From NCBI RefSeq assembly GCF_050717635.1, contig NZ_JBOITO010000010.1, forward strand, positions 62,001-126,000: a DNA stretch of 64,000 nucleotides. The letters run 5' to 3'. A model generated the notes under the pieces. The model was given only the letters and a program-made list of their open reading frames with translations. It had not been told where the DNA came from and did no database searches. Origin of the DNA: Clostridium_AD sp050717635. GTDB taxonomy: Bacteria > Bacillota > Clostridia > Clostridiales > Clostridiaceae. Below, piece after piece: positions 36,373 through 45,211 of this stretch; position 1 is the first letter of the stretch, and each line of letters starts with the position of its first letter. The position numbers and the translations under genes were made by a program.

Positions 36373-36417
36373 AAATAAAGTTGGTTTGTCTATTTATGAC
36401 AAGCCAACTTTATTTTT
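36373..36417 (+). terminator. Terminator after the ComFB-like gene
   Basis: A stem of about 17 bp (36373-36390 with 36398-36415, AAATAAAGTTGG...TTGTC and complement, one G-T pair) ends in T5, 29 bp after the stop. Confidence 0.85.
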
Positions 36418-36556
36418 CGTTTCACAATTATTCCATGAAATTGCATATCAAATGTAAAATTTAATTATATGATAACTCCATTTTAAATTTCCTATATAGA
36501 TCGTAAAATCAAAGTCGAATTATATTGATATGTAGGTTTTTAAATGATAAAATAGG

Positions 36557-36585
36557 TTGACGTTACACTAAACTCTTCATACAAT
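36557..36585 (+). promoter_or_regulatory. Promoter of the chemotaxis receptor gene
   Basis: TTGACG (36557-36562) and TACAAT (36580-36585) with a 17-bp spacer, about 45 bp upstream of the start. This is a sigma-A type promoter, not the sigma-D type often used for chemotaxis genes. Confidence 0.7.
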
Positions 36586-36631
36586 TAATAAATGCAGGGT
36601 TTAGGATACATTTTACTGTAAAATTAGGGGG

Positions 36632-38719
36632 ATGAGCATGAAGTCTATCAAACATCAATTAATCATTATTGCAATTTTAATTGTAGGTATACCATTTTTA
36701 ATATCAAATTTGATTTCTGACCATTATATGGCAAAACAATTAACACAAGATGTTTACGCAAGTAATAGTATTTTGGCGAAAACTATTGGGAGCAGTGTGT
36801 ATGATTATATGTCCAAATCCTACGCACTAACTGAGGAGCTTACAAGGAGTAGGAGCATTAGTGATTTTGTGCCTGCATTACAAACGGAAGCACTTAAGAA
36901 AACTATTGAAAAAAATCCATATTTTGATTTATTTTATATTCAAGATTTAAAAGGTGATCAAACTTCTAGAAGTACCGGTAAGTTAGCAAATAGGGCTGAT
37001 AGATGGTGGTTTAAACAAGCCCTTGAGTTAAAAGAGCCTTTTATTACAAAATCATATTTAACAACTAATGGCGACAATTATGCAGTAAATTCTATAATAT
37101 ATCCAATACTAAATGATAAATCTGAGTTAGTAGGTATAATGGGTGCTGATCTAAAACTTGAAGAATTGCAAAATATAGTTGAAAGATATAGTACGAAAAA
37201 TAGTTATGCCTATGTTTTAGATGGAGAAGGCGCAGTAATAGCCCATCCTGATAAAAATCAAATCACAGAACTATACAATTATAAGGCTATGACTAAAACT
37301 GTCAAAGAAAAAGACGCTGCTGGTAAAATTGTAACTGATACCAGTGGTGTTCCATCTACTAAGACTGAAGACATTAAAGTTCCAGATGAACTTAAAACCA
37401 TAACAGCTGCTGCATTAAATGGTAAAAGTGGAATTACACAGTATATAGACACAAATAAAAATAGTGTAATTAGTGCTTATGATACTATAAAACTTCCAGG
37501 TACTTCTGGAAACTGGGTTGTTATAACTGTTGAAAAAGAATCAGACGCTTTTGCTTCAATTTATGGTATAAGATACAAAAATATTATATTTGGTATTATA
37601 TTATTAATACTAGCTGCAATAATTGTAACTGTATTGTCTAGCAAAATCACAAAACCAATCCTTAGCATAAAAGCTTTAGCTCTTAGGTTATCATTATATG
37701 ATTTCTCTGAGGAAGTTATTGTAAATGGGAAAGATGAAATTGGACAAACAGGGTTAGCCTTAAATACAGCTCAGCAAAATATTAAACATTTGGTACAGGA
37801 GATAATGAATAACTCTATGGATATGAGTGCATCATCAGAAGAACTTTCAGCTACTGTTCAAGAAATAACATCTAGAATGGAAATTATTGACCATTCAACT
37901 CGCGAAATAGATAAAAACACTCAAGAAGCCAGTGCGACCTCTGAGGAAATAACTGCTTCCGTTGAAGAAGTTAACGCAAGTATGGAAGAACTATCTTCAA
38001 AAGCTATGGAAGGCAGTGGTAATGCTTCTCAAATAAAAGAAAAAGCAAATGTAGTTCGAATCTCGGCTAATAAGGCATTAGAAGAAGGTAACCGCATTTA
38101 TAAAGAAAAAGAGAAGAACATATTAAAGGCTATAGAAGATGGAAAAGTTGTAGATGAAATAAAAATCATGACTGATGGCATTGCAGCTATTGCATCGCAA
38201 ACTAATTTGCTTGCATTAAATGCAGCAATTGAAGCTGCAAGAGCTGGAGAACAAGGAAAAGGCTTTGCAGTTGTTGCAGAGGAAGTAAGAAAACTTGCAG
38301 AGGAGTCCGCGCAGACTGTAACTACAATTCAACGTACAATAGTAAAAGTTCAAGAGTCATTTGGAAATTTATCAGAAAATAGTAATGACATCCTTAAATT
38401 TATTGTAAATAACATTAAACCTGTTTTAGAGGAGTATGCAGCTTCAGGCGAGCAATATGGCGAAGATGGAGAATTTATAAGTTCTATGTCTGAAGAAATT
38501 GCTTCCATGTCTGAAGAGGTAGAAGCCACTGTAAATCAAGTTAGTGAAGCGGTGCAAACACTAGCACAAAATTCACAACACTCAGCAGAGCGTACGGGCG
38601 ATATTAAAGTTAGTATTGACGAGACCTCGAAAGCTATGGAAGAAGTTGCGCAAACTTCACAAAGTCAGGCAGAGCTTGCACAAAAGCTTAATGAACTGGT
38701 TCAAAAGTTTAAAATTTAA
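36632..38719 (+). CDS. Methyl-accepting chemotaxis protein with extracellular dCache-type sensor
   Basis: 695 residues (or 693 from the ATG at 36638, which is better spaced from AGGGGG). TM1 at about 9-27. An extracellular double-Cache region at about 30-310 contains 'DRWWFKQAL', 'GIMGADLKLEELQNIV' and 'YAYVLDGEGAVIAHPDK'. TM2 is at about 314-336, then HAMP and a long signalling coil with the hairpin tip 'IASQTNLLALNAAIEAARAGEQGKGFAVVAEEVRKLAEES'. Inner-membrane receptor signalling to CheA/CheW. The ligand may be an amino acid or carboxylate, as for many dCache receptors, but is unknown. Confidence 0.92.
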   Translation: MSMKSIKHQLIIIAILIVGIPFLISNLISDHYMAKQLTQDVYASNSILAKTIGSSVYDYMSKSYALTEELTRSRSISDFVPALQTEALKKTIEKNPYFDLFYIQDLKGDQTSRSTGKLANRADRWWFKQALELKEPFITKSYLTTNGDNYAVNSIIYPILNDKSELVGIMGADLKLEELQNIVERYSTKNSYAYVLDGEGAVIAHPDKNQITELYNYKAMTKTVKEKDAAGKIVTDTSGVPSTKTEDIKVPDELKTITAAALNGKSGITQYIDTNKNSVISAYDTIKLPGTSGNWVVITVEKESDAFASIYGIRYKNIIFGIILLILAAIIVTVLSSKITKPILSIKALALRLSLYDFSEEVIVNGKDEIGQTGLALNTAQQNIKHLVQEIMNNSMDMSASSEELSATVQEITSRMEIIDHSTREIDKNTQEASATSEEITASVEEVNASMEELSSKAMEGSGNASQIKEKANVVRISANKALEEGNRIYKEKEKNILKAIEDGKVVDEIKIMTDGIAAIASQTNLLALNAAIEAARAGEQGKGFAVVAEEVRKLAEESAQTVTTIQRTIVKVQESFGNLSENSNDILKFIVNNIKPVLEEYAASGEQYGEDGEFISSMSEEIASMSEEVEATVNQVSEAVQTLAQNSQHSAERTGDIKVSIDETSKAMEEVAQTSQSQAELAQKLNELVQKFKI

Positions 38720-38735
38720 TTTAGTGACTAAACAT

Positions 38736-38782
38736 AATACTCTTTCCTGCAATAATTAAATGTTGCGGGAAGGAGTATTTTT
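38736..38782 (+). terminator. Terminator between receptor and hydrolase genes
   Basis: A 17-bp imperfect stem (38736-38752 with 38763-38779) is followed by TTTTTAAT. It overlaps the end of the convergent hydrolase gene and probably serves both. Confidence 0.75.
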
Positions 38783-39550
38783 AATGTCGTAGTACAAGCT
38801 TTCTCTTCGGTCCTGCTTAAGTCTAAAACTGTCTCTAATTTTGGTCACGTTCTCTCTATAAATATTGGCTACAATTAGACCTTCCTCCATATATAAGCTA
38901 CTTATTATATTTCCTAGTGGATCTACAATCATAGAATCCCCACTGTAGTATAATCCATTGCCCTCACCCACACGATTTATTCCAGCAATATAGCACTGGT
39001 TTTCTATTGCTCTTGCTTTAAGTAGCGAAATCCAGTGTTCCCGCCGCTCTATTGGCCAGTTAGCCCCTATTGTAATTAAACTTGCAGTCTTTGAAGCCAT
39101 CTGAAATATTTCAGGAAAACGCAAATCGTAGCAAATGAAAGGTACAATATTAAAATCCATAGCATCAAAATGTTTTATTTCATTTCCACTTTGATAAAAT
39201 TCATTTTCCGCTCCAAAAGAAAATAGATGTATTTTAGTATAATCTAACAGTTTTTCCCCTTTAGGAGATACTATAGAGTATTTATTTTTGCTGTCTTTTA
39301 TTCCCTCTACATACCCAAAGCCTATGAAAATATTGAATTTAGAGCTGAGATTCCTAAAGAATTCTTTGGTTTCATTGTTTGTTTCCCCTATTGCCTCAGT
39401 ATTCATAGAAAAGCCTGTTAGCGCCATCTCCGGGAAAAGTATCATATCTACATTTTGCTTAGCTGCCTCTTCTATGAATTTCAAGGCGGTGTCTTTGTTT
39501 TTGGATTTTTCTTCCCAGGCCACATCTAATTGAGCTAGTGCTAGTTTCAT
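38756..39550 (-). CDS. Carbon-nitrogen hydrolase, omega-amidase-like
   Basis: 264 residues of the nitrilase superfamily. The catalytic triad is visible: E41 in LFPEMALTGF, K106 in DYTKIHLF and C140 in VPFICYDLRFPEIF. These signatures and the length fit the YafV/Nit2 omega-amidase branch, which repairs or hydrolyses 2-oxoglutaramate-type amides. It is a single gene with no metabolic neighbours to confirm the substrate. Confidence 0.87.
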   Translation of the reverse strand: MKLALAQLDVAWEEKSKNKDTALKFIEEAAKQNVDMILFPEMALTGFSMNTEAIGETNNETKEFFRNLSSKFNIFIGFGYVEGIKDSKNKYSIVSPKGEKLLDYTKIHLFSFGAENEFYQSGNEIKHFDAMDFNIVPFICYDLRFPEIFQMASKTASLITIGANWPIERREHWISLLKARAIENQCYIAGINRVGEGNGLYYSGDSMIVDPLGNIISSLYMEEGLIVANIYRENVTKIRDSFRLKQDRRESLYYDIKNTPSRNI

Positions 39551-39689
39551 ATTATCAGCTCCCTTTTAGTGTACTTGCATTAATATAATGATATCTTATA
39601 TTCCTAAATATGTAAACTAAAATCACCAGCCCATTTACCTAGTCATTTTATACTTACTTCATCTTATACGAAGATTGTACATTAACTTA

Positions 39690-40004
39690 CTAAAGGTTAT
39701 GTTTAATCTGTTCCACGTGAGTAATTATATATTCCATGCATCCCATACTCATTGCGAAAAATGCTAATAATATTATTAGAACTATTGCCCCAAAATCGTA
39801 TTTCATTATATCTTCCTTGTTTATTAAATAAGCTAATATTATTTCAATTCCCAGTATAATTAATATAAGTGGCCACAGTGATGCTACTTTCAAATAACTA
39901 ATACCTGGATATATAAGCCTTAATAAAAACATTATTCCAAACATAACTAAAACTATTCCAGTAGTAAATGTTCCTACTCTACGTCCTTTAATCATTGAGC
40001 TCAC
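39690..40004 (-). CDS. Small DUF5668-like membrane protein
   Basis: 104 residues with three hydrophobic helices (about 14-30, 42-59, 71-92). The segment 'TGIVLVMFGIMFLLR...LWPLILIILGIEIILAYL' resembles the LiaI/LiaF-type transmembrane DUF5668 repeat. Last gene of a four-gene operon with an ECF sigma and anti-sigma factor, overlapping the gene before it by 17 bp. Probably an envelope-stress component; function unproven. Confidence 0.75.
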   Translation of the reverse strand: MSSMIKGRRVGTFTTGIVLVMFGIMFLLRLIYPGISYLKVASLWPLILIILGIEIILAYLINKEDIMKYDFGAIVLIILLAFFAMSMGCMEYIITHVEQIKHNL

Positions 40005-40512
40005 ACTCTTTCTTCTTGCCTTTAATAAGCTTTAAACCCACAACAATTATTGCAATACCTATTATTATCTGAGGCGCAACTCTTGTTATAGAATTTATGG
40101 CGTAATATACTTTCCCAGGCATAAATCTAGCTAAGCTGCTTATGATATTATTCCATATTAAGTAACCACCAAGAATCACTAAAATTATTCCTGTGTATTT
40201 TCCGTGTTTTTTAAATATACCACTATCTATTTTTACTATTTCATCAAGAGAAAATAAGTAATTATCCTCTAAAAGTAAAAACTCTTCATCTGTTGAATAA
40301 CGCTTATTCATACAATCGAAAAATGAGTAAAACCAAATTAATGGTGCAAAAAAGAGCAGTGGACCTATATTAAGCCAGCTAGATGAAAATATTAAAAAGA
40401 AAAATGCTGCCATAAGTGATAGTCCTAGCTTCATAAATCTCATGTACATGTGCCCTGCGCCAGGTAAAAGCGAGAAACAAAAGGTTAAAAATTTACTTCT
40501 TTCTCTTTTCAT
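39988..40512 (-). CDS. Membrane protein with DUF5668-like segment, sigma-factor operon
   Basis: 174 residues with about five membrane segments. The N-terminal part 'FLTFCFSLLPGAGHMYMRFMKLGLSLM' resembles TM2-type small membrane proteins. The later 'YTGIILVILGGYLIWNNI' and 'PQIIIGIAIIVVGLKLI' match DUF5668-type helices. Overlaps both neighbours. Likely works with the other membrane protein as an output or sensor of the ECF system; no activity can be assigned. Confidence 0.72.
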   Translation of the reverse strand: MKRERSKFLTFCFSLLPGAGHMYMRFMKLGLSLMAAFFFLIFSSSWLNIGPLLFFAPLIWFYSFFDCMNKRYSTDEEFLLLEDNYLFSLDEIVKIDSGIFKKHGKYTGIILVILGGYLIWNNIISSLARFMPGKVYYAINSITRVAPQIIIGIAIIVVGLKLIKGKKKECELND

Positions 40513-40966
40513 TATTAAAGACCTCCATATTAATTATTTTATCTGAAAAATCATTAAGACTTTCATTAAAGGTGTTAATACTACTTAAGTTTATAGGGTT
40601 TATATTTAATGTTTCGGATTTTGTATTGGCAATAAAATTCAATTGACTAGAAAAAACAAACATTAATGCGATACTTGCAGCCATTACAACCCTAATGGAA
40701 TAAAATATAAACTGAGTATTCTTTTCTTTTTTTACTTTTATTTTGCTTAATATTTCCTGTTCAAAGCCTGAAGGAACACATGCAAGTTCATTATCCACAA
40801 AACTATCAGCTAAAGCGTCAGCACACTCCTCGCAAAGAGAAATATGTTCTGCCATTAAAATTAGTTCTACTTCACTTAATGATCCCTCTTTAATCATATT
40901 TAACGATATTTTAGTTAAGTGACCGTTTTCTTCAAATAGTGTTCTCAAATGCACTCCTCCTTCCAT
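40493..40966 (-). CDS. Anti-sigma factor with zinc-finger-type N-terminus
   Basis: 157 residues. The N-terminal cytoplasmic domain has H-x3-C-x2-C (HISLCEEC), the pattern of zinc-binding anti-sigma domains. A single membrane helix lies at about 86-107 and a short external tail follows. It overlaps the sigma gene by 22 bp and the next membrane protein gene by 20 bp. Expected to hold the ECF sigma factor inactive at the membrane. Confidence 0.8.
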   Translation of the reverse strand: MEGGVHLRTLFEENGHLTKISLNMIKEGSLSEVELILMAEHISLCEECADALADSFVDNELACVPSGFEQEILSKIKVKKEKNTQFIFYSIRVVMAASIALMFVFSSQLNFIANTKSETLNINPINLSSINTFNESLNDFSDKIINMEVFNNEKRKK

Positions 40967-41427
40967 AAAACTTTAAGCAGTTTTTTTGCCCTGTAAAGAT
41001 GGGTCTGTAATGTTTTTAAATTTTGTCCTGTATCTTTTGCCATATCTTTTAGCTTAATATCTTCACAAAAATAGTTTATGGATATTGACTTATAAGGCTC
41101 TTTTAATTTATCGCATAAACCATATATTTGTTCCCTGCTATGTTTTTTTAATATCTCGTCTTCAGGTGTTTCTCCATCATCCTTTAAATATTCATAATCT
41201 GTGCAGGATAAGCTATCAACCCTTCTTGCAGGACTTTTAAAAAAATCTTTGCATTTGTTAGTGGCGATTGTTGTAAGCCAAGCCTTAAAATTTACACCAT
41301 CAAATTTACTGTAATTTTTATAAGCAGACAAAAAGGTTTGTTGTGCTAAATCTTCTGCATCAAAGTAATTTTTTGTGAAGGATAGACAAATAGTGATGAT
41401 TAAACGTTCGAACTTTTTCTTCCACAT
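40945..41427 (-). CDS. ECF-type RNA polymerase sigma factor, possibly with altered start
   Basis: 160 residues. Region 2 has YFDAEDLAQQTFLSAYKNYSKFDGVNFKAWLTTIATNKCKDF and region 4 has 'LKDMAKDTGQNLKTLQTHLYRAKKLLKVLWK'. The first residues (MWKKK) are encoded inside, and out of frame with, a 4Fe-4S protein fragment. No ribosome site precedes the ATG at 41427. The native N-terminus and promoter therefore seem to have been replaced by a rearrangement. If still expressed it would drive this operon and other genes. First gene of four overlapping genes. Confidence 0.75.
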   Translation of the reverse strand: MWKKKFERLIITICLSFTKNYFDAEDLAQQTFLSAYKNYSKFDGVNFKAWLTTIATNKCKDFFKSPARRVDSLSCTDYEYLKDDGETPEDEILKKHSREQIYGLCDKLKEPYKSISINYFCEDIKLKDMAKDTGQNLKTLQTHLYRAKKLLKVLWKEECI

Positions 41428-41626
41428 TAAGACTCATCGGGCAATTCTTATCACATAAATGACAGTTTACACATGCATTTCTATTTGCATCCAGCCTAAG
41501 ACTTTTAATTTTTAGAAGACTTCCAAATTTACTTCCTATCACCATAAATGGTGCCATCCAACAAAAATAGTGACAAAAGATTCTCTTACCAAATACCACG
41601 GATGGTATGAAAATTAAAGGATTCAT
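41360..41626 (-). pseudogene. Fragment of a NapH/YccM-like 4Fe-4S membrane protein
   Basis: The frame encodes 'GKRIFCHYFCWMAPFMVIGSKFGSLL' then ACVNCHLCDKNCPMSLNVEEKV, the middle part of a polyferredoxin-type membrane protein with one C-x2-C-x2-C-x3-CP cluster. Helices before it and the second cluster after it are missing. Homology stops around 41410, where the sequence becomes the start of the sigma-factor gene. The remaining codons to 41360 are out of frame within that gene. The ATG at 41626 lies within the terminator hairpin of pgm. Confidence 0.75.
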
Positions 41627-41665
41627 GCACTGCGTCAGAATGCATTCTGCTCAGTACATGAATCC
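41619..41665 (-). terminator. Terminator-like hairpin after phosphoglucomutase gene
   Basis: GGATTCATG (41619-41627) pairs with CATGAATCC (41657-41665), with inner CAGT pairs and a palindromic CAGAATGCATTCTG core. On the minus strand it is followed by TTTAATTTT, 9 bp beyond the pgm stop. Confidence 0.65.
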
Positions 41666-41673
41666 CTTTTATA

Positions 41674-43398
41674 TTATTTCGTGCTTTGAAGTTTCTCTAT
41701 TATTATTTCCTTCATCTCTACTAATTTTGTTTCTGCCGCCTCTAAAGTTTTTCCCTTAGAGTACATGTATATCTTAATTTTTGGTTCTGTACCAGATGGT
41801 CTTACAGCATACCAACTTTCATCGTCAAAATAGAATTTAAGTACATTAGATACTGGAATTCCACTACTTTCCTCTGTGCCATTTATTATGTCGTAAGATT
41901 TCTCTATGTCATAATCTATATATTTAGTAAGCTTTGCAGTGCCTAAAGTCTTTGGATTATCTTTTCTGTATTCTTCCATCATCCTAGAAATTCTTTTTTG
42001 CCCTTCTATGCCTTCTAAAACTATAGATATTAGGTTTTCTCTATAATATCCAAACTCTTCATATATTCCATTTAATACTTCTATTAGAGTCTTTTCTTGT
42101 TTTTTATAATAACCAGCAGCTTCACATAAAAGCATAGAAGCTATTACTGCATCTTTATCACGAACGAAAGTTCCTGCAACATAGCCGATACTTTCTTCAT
42201 ATCCAAATACAAATTCATAGCTATTGTCTTTTTTAAAATCGTTTACTTTTCCACAAATATTTTTAAATCCTGTTAGTACATCAAAAGTTTCTACACCATA
42301 TTTTTTTCCTATAGCTCTACCTAGATCCCCTGTTACTATGGATTTTACTATAGCAGCATTTTTGGGAAGTGTGCCTTTTTCCTTCATTCCTTCTATGACA
42401 TATTTTATTAATATAGCTCCTGTTTGATTACCGTTAAAGGCAACATATTCACCATTTTTATCTCTAACCATTATGGCAAGTCTATCACAATCTGGATCTG
42501 TAGCTATTAATAATTCTGCCCCTTCTTTTTTCCCAAGAGCCTGTGCATATTTAAATGCTTTTACATCCTCTGGGTTTGGATATCCAACTGTAGTAAAGTC
42601 TGGATCTGGATTTTCTTGCTCAGGTACTACTATTATATTAGTAAAGCCTCTTTCCTTAAGAACACGCCTTACAGGCATATTTCCTGTACCATTTAATGGG
42701 GTATATACAATTTTTATATCTTTATCTATATCATCTCTTAAGCTAAGTCCTTTAACTTTCTCCATATACTCTTGATCCATGGCTTTTCCAAGCATTACTA
42801 TTAATCCTTTTTCCTTTGCTTCGTTCATATCCATAAGTTTTATAGCACTAAAATCTGTAATTGTTTGAATTTTATCAGTTATGCCCTTTGATATAGATGA
42901 TAATATTTGAGCACCATCTTCCCAGTATACCTTGTAACCGTTGTATTCTTTAGGGTTATGACTAGCAGTTACTACAATTCCAGAAGCACAATTTAGCGTC
43001 CTTACTGCATAGGATAATTCTGGAGTAGGTCTTAATTCTTCAAATAAATAAGCCTTAACTCCGTTTGCCGCTAAAACCTGAGCTGCTGTTTTTGCAAATT
43101 TTTCTGAGAAATGTCTGCAATCATAGGCTATGGCTACGCCTCTATCCATATATTCTTTCCCATATTCTTTAATGTAATCTGCAAGTCCTTGAGTTGCTCT
43201 TGATATAATATATATGTTCATCCTATTAAGTCCCGCACCTAATTTTCCCCTTAGTCCTGCAGTTCCAAACTCTAAGTCCATGTAGAATCTATCTTGAATT
43301 TCCTTATCATCCTCTGATATTGACCTTAATTCTTCTCTGGTCTTTTCATCAAAGTATTCATTGTTTAACCATTCTTCGTATTTTTTCATATAAGTCAT
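41674..43398 (-). CDS. pgcA: Alpha-phosphoglucomutase (PgcA type)
   Basis: 574 residues, the size of Firmicute PgcA rather than GlmM. FGTAGLRGKLGAGLNRMN is near the start. The catalytic phospho-serine is S146 in TASHNPKEYNGYK. The metal loop is DPDCDRLAI near 305, the sugar-binding loop GYEESIGY near 400, and the phosphate-binding PSGTEPKIKIY near the end. Interconverts glucose-6-phosphate and glucose-1-phosphate, supplying GalU and RfbA of the polysaccharide operon in this window. Confidence 0.92.
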   Translation of the reverse strand: MTYMKKYEEWLNNEYFDEKTREELRSISEDDKEIQDRFYMDLEFGTAGLRGKLGAGLNRMNIYIISRATQGLADYIKEYGKEYMDRGVAIAYDCRHFSEKFAKTAAQVLAANGVKAYLFEELRPTPELSYAVRTLNCASGIVVTASHNPKEYNGYKVYWEDGAQILSSISKGITDKIQTITDFSAIKLMDMNEAKEKGLIVMLGKAMDQEYMEKVKGLSLRDDIDKDIKIVYTPLNGTGNMPVRRVLKERGFTNIIVVPEQENPDPDFTTVGYPNPEDVKAFKYAQALGKKEGAELLIATDPDCDRLAIMVRDKNGEYVAFNGNQTGAILIKYVIEGMKEKGTLPKNAAIVKSIVTGDLGRAIGKKYGVETFDVLTGFKNICGKVNDFKKDNSYEFVFGYEESIGYVAGTFVRDKDAVIASMLLCEAAGYYKKQEKTLIEVLNGIYEEFGYYRENLISIVLEGIEGQKRISRMMEEYRKDNPKTLGTAKLTKYIDYDIEKSYDIINGTEESSGIPVSNVLKFYFDDESWYAVRPSGTEPKIKIYMYSKGKTLEAAETKLVEMKEIIIEKLQSTK

Positions 43399-43429
43399 TT
43401 TATCTCACGCCTTTCCATGTTTTATTATT

Positions 43430-43458
43430 ATTATACATTATTTCCTATGTATTTGAAA
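43430..43458 (-). promoter_or_regulatory. Probable promoter of phosphoglucomutase gene
   Basis: On the minus strand TTTCAA (43458-43453) and TATAAT (43435-43430) are 17 bp apart, about 30 bp before the start codon. Confidence 0.45.
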
Positions 43459-43755
43459 TGATTAAATACATTTTGATGGATAAATTCCATATATTTGGAC
43501 CGAAATCTATTTGTATATGGTTGTAGCAACTTTAATTTTCGAGCATATAATATATTATGCTTCACTACCGACACAAGAGATTGGCATTCCTCCTAATTTA
43601 TTTTTGTGAGTATATTTTATAATTTTTTTTTTATTATTTATATGCCTATCTCATGTCATTAGTGAAGTTGTTCTAATAGATTTTTGTTTTAACAAATTTA
43701 TCGATTTGTTAAAACGAGGGTCTTTGTTTTTTTGATAATTTAACGCAACTTTTAT
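43459..43755. other. Non-coding region upstream of phosphoglucomutase gene
   Basis: About 300 bp, AT-rich, no supported gene. A small hairpin AACAAAT-(TTATCG)-ATTTGTT lies near 43690-43709. Beyond that only the promoter region of pgcA and then repeat elements are seen. Confidence 0.5.
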
Positions 43756-43864
43756 GGGGACGGTTAACAACTTTTTACCTTAAACCGTAAAAATTGTTAA
43801 CCGCCCTTAACTTTTTTGCCTGTCCCCCTCACCCTTTAATGCTGTTTAGTTGTTAACCGTCCCT
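43756..43864. repeat. Composite inverted pair of REP-like elements
   Basis: A plus copy GGGGACGGTTAACAAC at 43756-43771 and a minus copy TTAGTTGTTAACCGTCCCT at 43846-43864, with a third, degenerate minus copy TTGTTAACCGCCC at 43794-43806 between them. The inner sequence includes GTCCCCCTCACCCTTTAA. The same arrangement is found at 48285-48373. Confidence 0.88.
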
Positions 43865-43892
43865 AGACTAGACCTATAGACCTATAGACTAG

Positions 43893-43930
43893 AAAATGCC
43901 TAAGTATATTGATATACTTAGGCATTTTTG
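43893..43930 (-). terminator. Terminator after the beta-lactamase-like gene
   Basis: A perfect 15-bp stem (43894-43908 with 43913-43927, AAATGCCTAAGTATA and complement) lies about 19 bp past the stop codon of the minus-strand gene, with A/T runs on both sides. Confidence 0.85.
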
Positions 43931-43948
43931 TTCTTTAAGGAAACTATA

Positions 43949-44944
43949 CTATTTTTTTTGTGCCTCGTATATCACTTTAGATACTTGTGCAATACTTTCG
44001 TGTGCATCTACCACATTTTTTGTAAAAACTACAAGAATATAAGGTTTATCATTGTATACAATGGCCATATCATTTACATATTCATCATAGTCCCCAATTT
44101 TATGAGCTACAATTTCATTTGGAATATATTTGTCTATCCTATCATGATACTCTGTTTTTTTCATAGTTTCAATTAAACCACTGTAGTATTCATTCTCGTC
44201 TGGGTTTATATATAATCTTTCTAATATCTTAAAAGATTCCATCGGTGTGGTGTAATTCCCTTTATGCTCTATAGAATGTCCCGTAATTTTTTCAAGATAA
44301 TCATATCTATTTTCATTTCCCACTTTTCTTAAAAGCATATTTATGGCTATATTATCTGAATACCGTATTGAATAGTCACTTAATTTCTGTATGGCAATAG
44401 GTTTACTTAAATCCGTTCCTTGAAGCATCCCCGCACCACCTTCAAAATCTGATTTTTTGTATTTTAATTTTTCATCAATATCAATTTTTTTATGCTGTAT
44501 CATATCGTACATAAGCATATTTATAGGTACTTTTATCGTACTGGCGGCTACAAACTGTTTGTCCCCATTTATGCTAATGAACTTCTTAGAATTTATGTCG
44601 TAGTAAACAATTCCAATTTTTTTTATATCTTCACCTACGAAAGTTCTAATTGATTTTTCTATATCATCTAGCTTACGTTGATTTTTTAGCTCTTCATCTA
44701 TCTTACTTTGCCTAGCTACTAATAACTTCTGATATTCAGCTTTAGCCTTAGCCTCAACTTTAGCTTGTGCTTCAACTTTAGCTGCAGCTGTTCTAGCTTC
44801 CCTTTGAGATGTCCCTTCAATATTAGCAGAGGTATATATCGTAGGAACGCTTACACTGGCAACCGCCTGCTGCTTACTAATGAAAAGTGTCGCAAAGAAA
44901 ACCATTACTATTGCTAGCAAAAGTATAATATCCTTATCTTCCAT
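43949..44944 (-). CDS. Membrane-anchored beta-lactamase-like serine hydrolase
   Basis: 331 residues. An N-terminal membrane anchor (about 6-22) is followed by an Ala/Lys/Glu-rich coiled region (50-98) and then a class A beta-lactamase-type domain. Active-site motifs: S135-T-I-K138, S196-D-N198 and H281-K-I-G284 in place of K-T-G. The Beta-lactamase2 family includes penicillin-degrading enzymes and other serine hydrolases; antibiotic resistance cannot be concluded. It acts outside the cell membrane. Single gene with its own terminator. Confidence 0.82.
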   Translation of the reverse strand: MEDKDIILLLAIVMVFFATLFISKQQAVASVSVPTIYTSANIEGTSQREARTAAAKVEAQAKVEAKAKAEYQKLLVARQSKIDEELKNQRKLDDIEKSIRTFVGEDIKKIGIVYYDINSKKFISINGDKQFVAASTIKVPINMLMYDMIQHKKIDIDEKLKYKKSDFEGGAGMLQGTDLSKPIAIQKLSDYSIRYSDNIAINMLLRKVGNENRYDYLEKITGHSIEHKGNYTTPMESFKILERLYINPDENEYYSGLIETMKKTEYHDRIDKYIPNEIVAHKIGDYDEYVNDMAIVYNDKPYILVVFTKNVVDAHESIAQVSKVIYEAQKK

Positions 44945-45102
44945 CTAAATCACTCCCCCTAAAATCCTATTACTAATATTCTATTATTTCTGTTTTATTT
45001 TAATTACAATTTCCAAATTTATTCTTATAGTTACATTATACCTTACATTACCTTAAAATTTCTGTTTTTTTTATTTTATCGAAAAATAGTTATGGAAAAG
45101 CT

Positions 45103-45125
45103 GGGGACGGTTAACAATTAATTGG
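45103..45125 (+). repeat. REP-like element, left flank of the RAYT gene
   Basis: GGGGACGGTTAACAATT followed by AATTGG, in plus orientation, 87 bp before the transposase start. Its first 17 bases are identical to the complement of the element after the gene (46349-46365). It is of the CAATT subtype, not the CAACT subtype found elsewhere. Confidence 0.9.
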
Positions 45126-45211
45126 ATTAAACTATCATCTAAAAACATGAATAACATCTGAAATCATAGGCAAGAATTTAAATAAAAGTTTATGAAAAGG
45201 GGTAATAATTC

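Noticed and set aside
36418..36631. Possible c-di-GMP riboswitch before the chemotaxis receptor gene
   Set aside because: None of the conserved GEMM core sequence is visible; only a promoter and short leader are supported.
43862..43892. Short repeats CTAGAC and CCTATAGA
   Set aside because: Very short, only locally repeated, likely simple sequence drift next to the element.
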